DNA of 64,000 bases, taken from positions 123,121 through 187,120 of the forward strand of contig CACRXP010000883.1 in assembly GCA_902702965.1 (NCBI GenBank), written 5' to 3'. Made by a program: the position numbers and the translations under genes. This document shows positions 60,986-64,000 of the stretch, piece by piece. Position 1 is the first letter of the stretch. Each line of letters opens with the position of its first letter. The notes beneath the pieces are model-generated. The model was not told the DNA's origin. It made no database searches and worked only from the letters and a program-made list of their open reading frames with translations. This DNA comes from Spirometra erinaceieuropaei (lineage: Eukaryota > Platyhelminthes > Cestoda > Diphyllobothriidea > Diphyllobothriidae).

Positions 60986-62744
60986 GGTTGCTTTTTCGTG
61001 GAAGAACATATATACTGTGTATATGTTTATCAAAAGAGGGCGCGCGTGGTACTCATTTGCTGCGGTTGGAATCCCGCTCGATCATCATTCTGCCTGTCAG
61101 TGAGCTGGGCTACTGGCTATAATGAACGTTGTGCCAGAAGACACGTACTACACACAGTTTATAGAATTCTCGCGTGTGCAACATATATTAGTACATCAGA
61201 CGCAGACGGCCGTTTCGTGGTCGTCACTAATCGTTAGTCCGTCCTTAGGAAGTTTACGTACTTTATTTCGGAAGGTAAAGCACAGGTCTATATCGTGCTG
61301 ACGATTGGTAATGCCCATTAAACAACTGTCTGCGGCGAGCCTTTTTACTTTATGTACACTACAGTCGATGCCGACGACGCCCACCGTGTGCTGCACGGCA
61401 AGATGAAGCAGGCGCGGTGACATGCACTTGAATTAGTTTATATTGAGAGTAAACTTGTGCAGTGTCTGCAGTATCTTTATCGCATGGCGTGACGCAGGAA
61501 AGTGGAAGCAGGTTGCGCGTACTCCGTTTACATCTGTTTACGCCTAGCAGTTTCCGGTATGGTAAAACAAATTGCTGTAGAACTAGTTTATTACTGACTT
61601 TTATGTAGCTTAACGCCACTATTTTACAAAAAAGGTAAAATTTTGTTTTTTTTCTTGAAAACCATGCAAGTCCTCAAACCCTCCATCACGTGATTTTCAT
61701 GGAAGCGTATCCTGTTTATAGTAATCCCCGTTTACAGCACAATGTACACAAACAATACATTTTGATAAGCAAACTTCATTAGCGTAGGAAATTATTTGGA
61801 TATCAAGAAAAGCCAGATTTCGCTAACATTTAGCCTCTCTCCAGTAAGTGGCTTCCTGTGTCTAAAATTATTTTTATAAACACAAATATCAACATCAAAT
61901 GCCTGGCATACTTCTCGCTCAATGTTCGACCACGATATTTCATGAGTTAGACCACATACTGTATGTATATAATGCATATAATTTACATGTTTAAGAGCAA
62001 CTGTGGAATCAGATGTTTCGGGTTTGTTTGTGCATTCGTTCGGCTGGGCAGTGCTTAAAAACTGCAGACCCAAACCATCGTTTAAACGTAACAAGTGACG
62101 CCAACCATTATTGTCTAAATTAGCATGCCTGAATAAATTTGCCGCGAGTTTGTTTCAGAGCAGCACTCTACACTGTATCTACCTCCGTCCTTCTCAGAAA
62201 TACGGGACTCCTGTTATAATACGGAACCAAGAAGACCAGAGGCGGATTTGTGGCACGGGCCGACAGACGTAAACTACATGTGTACGCGCGAAACACATGC
62301 AAAACGTGTTTTAAAGAAGGAATGGTCTCGGATCTCACGCCAGCGAGTGTTGTGGGGCTGCATTCAGAAGGCTTAATTACAGTCTGACCCTCCGTTCTGG
62401 GAAGAACTGAGTTATAGCGTGAGGGAAAGTCTTTCTTATTCCCTTGAGTTTAACTGTCGATTCTCAATATGGTTTTTTTACGTCTGTTGACCTATTTCGG
62501 GTTATTTAGGAGATAGTCGAGGTACTTTTTAATGTCGATGTTGTTTGCCCTGCCCGTAAACGCGCAGCATTTTTGTGATAACAAAGTCACTTCAAGGAAT
62601 GCTCATTGTTAGTTCACACAACATTTACGCTCTGTTAACTTTGATTCTGCTTAAAAGTGACAGACATGCTGAATAAGCCAGCTGACACCTGAACCCAGTT
62701 GTTTATGATTCAGTTCTGTCGCATCCGATCTAGCATCTTGTGAA
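60986..62744. other. No gene recognised; terminus-like word at 61935-61962
   Basis: Bases 61030-61600 are GC-richer and open in short frames on both strands, without family motifs. A loose resemblance to bases 40-200 of the window was noted (cgcagacgg followed by ggtcgtcac-like words), not strong enough to call a repeat. Confidence 0.4.
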
Positions 62745-63600
62745 GATAGCTTGGATTTTGGTCGGTTAGTTTTTGGCCGATTGCATAAGTCCCATTTTCC
62801 ATGCGTTAGCACTCTCCGAACCGCGTGTTACTGTGAATGCGTGTTGCTGTATGCCAAGTTATGGACAGGCTTTAGAGATCCACGCTGCAGCCTCGTCGTA
62901 AATGTCGCTGTTCCGTGGGATAGTACTGTCCGCATAAAATAATTTCTTATCGCTGCCAACTGATTAATATGGACAGTTACCATGGGCGTTGTTTATCCAA
63001 CGGTTGTCCTCGGGTGGTGTACGACCACTTTTTTCTGAGTGTTAGTAACTAGTTCGAATTTAACGCGTTCAAAAGCTTAAGAATTTAGACCTTGCTGTAA
63101 GTTTATCTTAGTTGTGGAATCCAGTGCTCACTCGTCGTAAAAGGGGAGGTTATGTATCGTGGGCTGAGGGTTTCTATACGGGGGATGTGGTTGTTTCCCT
63201 TTCGCTAAAACGATTATGCCGATGTCTGTTGGATCCATTCGGTAGACATCCATCAGCATTGCGGGTAAAGAGGTTGAAGAAAGTCGAAGCTGGGACTTAG
63301 TCATTTTTCACACTGTCTGTCGTCGCGAAGGCCTTGGATGTTGATCCGTTGTTCATCGTGTGCCCCAGCATGACGTCAAGAAGCTGTCTGACCACCGGTA
63401 TGAGCCTTCAGAGCATTTAGAGTTTTGGTTATTTTCCAGAGACCTTCTTTGTTCATGGTGCTGGAGGCTTTATTGAAACCCACGAAAGCGGTGAAAAGGC
63501 TGCGTCTTATTTGTTGGCACTGTCTTGCAGATGCCGAGTTTCGAATGTCATATCAGACCTGATTTCGAATCCTTACTTTTAGAAATTGCGTAGACGAATA
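62745..63600 (-). pseudogene. RTE-like LINE, reverse-transcriptase core (decayed)
   Basis: On the minus strand the pieces come in the right order for an RTE-like reverse transcriptase. FTAFVGFNKASSTMNKEGLW matches 'YTTFVDFTKAFDTVNREGLW'; RLIPVVRQLLDVM matches 'RFIxMVRQLHDGM'; NNGSTSKAFATT matches 'DNGxxSEAFxVTN'. Next are AMLMDVYRMDPTDIGI-like residues (SAMLMDAYRDERPGIRI in the family), and TIHNLPFYDE followed by a stop where the catalytic 'FADD' should be (63131-63142). Then KFELVTNTQKKVVVHHP, and finally FYADSTIPRN...DEAAAWISKAC ('FAYLGSTLSRN...DEVAHRISKAS'). At least four frame changes and the lost catalytic aspartates show a dead copy. It overlaps only slightly with the 21.5 kb fragment and is probably the same family. 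Confidence 0.82.
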
Positions 63601-64000
63601 TGTGACTTCTAGTTTTTAGTTGCAAAGAAGGTAAATGTGCAATCACCGAATCTGTATATATGTTAATTTGTGCATTCAAACTCATGTAGCAGTCCATCAT
63701 CAGTGGCTATGAGAGCTCAACGCCAAGTGAACAATTTTGTATCCAAACAACAAGGGAGGGGGAGGAGTTGTGTCCGTGACTGGGCTGTATTCACGTTGCC
63801 TAAGTCATCGTGGTCTCCCGGCGTGGTGATAGTGTTCGTCTTTGGCCGGGGACGTGGCACATCACATGACCACGTGGTCGTAGCACTTGGTAGCAGAGAA
63901 GGGGGACATTGGGCATTTTGATGGGCTTAATTTCAGACGCCCAGGTTTCCAGCAGTTCACGCCCACTGTCATTGCCGTCTCACGAAATCGGACTTGTGAC
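63601..64000. other. No gene recognised
   Basis: GC-richer than most of the window, with an 83-codon plus frame (63670-63921) that shows no motif. It directly precedes the LINE relic on the minus strand and might be more of that element or another repeat. Confidence 0.4.

Noticed and set aside
1..64000. CRISPR array, bacterial operon, rRNA genes or prophage
   Set aside because: No regularly spaced short direct repeats, no rRNA landmark sequence, and no packed co-directional genes anywhere in the window.

Overview
The window looks like intergenic or intronic DNA from a repeat-rich eukaryotic genome. It is AT-rich, has no operon-like gene packing, contains two assembly gaps (922-1091 and 40087-40325), and every confidently recognised coding relic is a decayed transposable element. 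The mix of Merlin DNA transposon, Penelope-like element, RTE-like LINE, tRNA-derived short repeats with a hammerhead-like core, and TTAGGG-type interstitial repeats fits a flatworm, perhaps a tapeworm. That assignment is inference from element types, not from a host gene.

Layout. 1-1.9 kb: old repeat and the 3' end of an RTE-like LINE (minus strand). 4.5-5.5 kb: a 0.97 kb element made of two long inverted arms. 11.8-13.8 kb: a second copy of that element, interrupted by the 3' end of a Penelope-like retroelement. 16.2-19.5 kb: a third copy, interrupted by about 2.4 kb that holds a minisatellite and a Merlin transposase pseudogene. 21.5-22.3 kb: another RTE-like LINE fragment. 23-35 kb: AT-rich DNA with nothing recognised. 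35.2-35.75 kb: a Penelope-like C-terminus between two inverted arms. 36.0-37.0 kb: a fourth copy of the 0.97 kb element. About 40.03 kb: a further left terminus running into a gap. 43.4-43.8 kb: degenerate TTAGGG-like array. 49.99-50.57 kb: a tRNA-derived short repeat arranged as a 210-bp snapback. 57-57.5 kb: pieces of the 0.97 kb element. 59.98-60.70 kb: two more tRNA-derived repeats, followed by another 0.97 kb-element fragment. 62.7-63.6 kb: reverse-transcriptase core of an RTE-like LINE.

The most interesting signal is in the short repeat at 50 kb and its relative at 60 kb. Both carry pol III-like A and B boxes followed by an apparent minimal type I hammerhead ribozyme (CTGAYGA - small hairpin - GAAA - very short stem III - ATT cleavage triplet), with stem I pairing kept in both copies despite base changes. 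Two unrelated tRNA-derived repeats in the window share one architecture: an inverted partial unit that spans a monomer-to-monomer junction, placed beside a direct unit. That is what one would expect if the inserted molecule came from a multimer or circle.

No host protein-coding gene could be identified by family. A few open segments with plausible splice sites are listed as low-confidence candidates.
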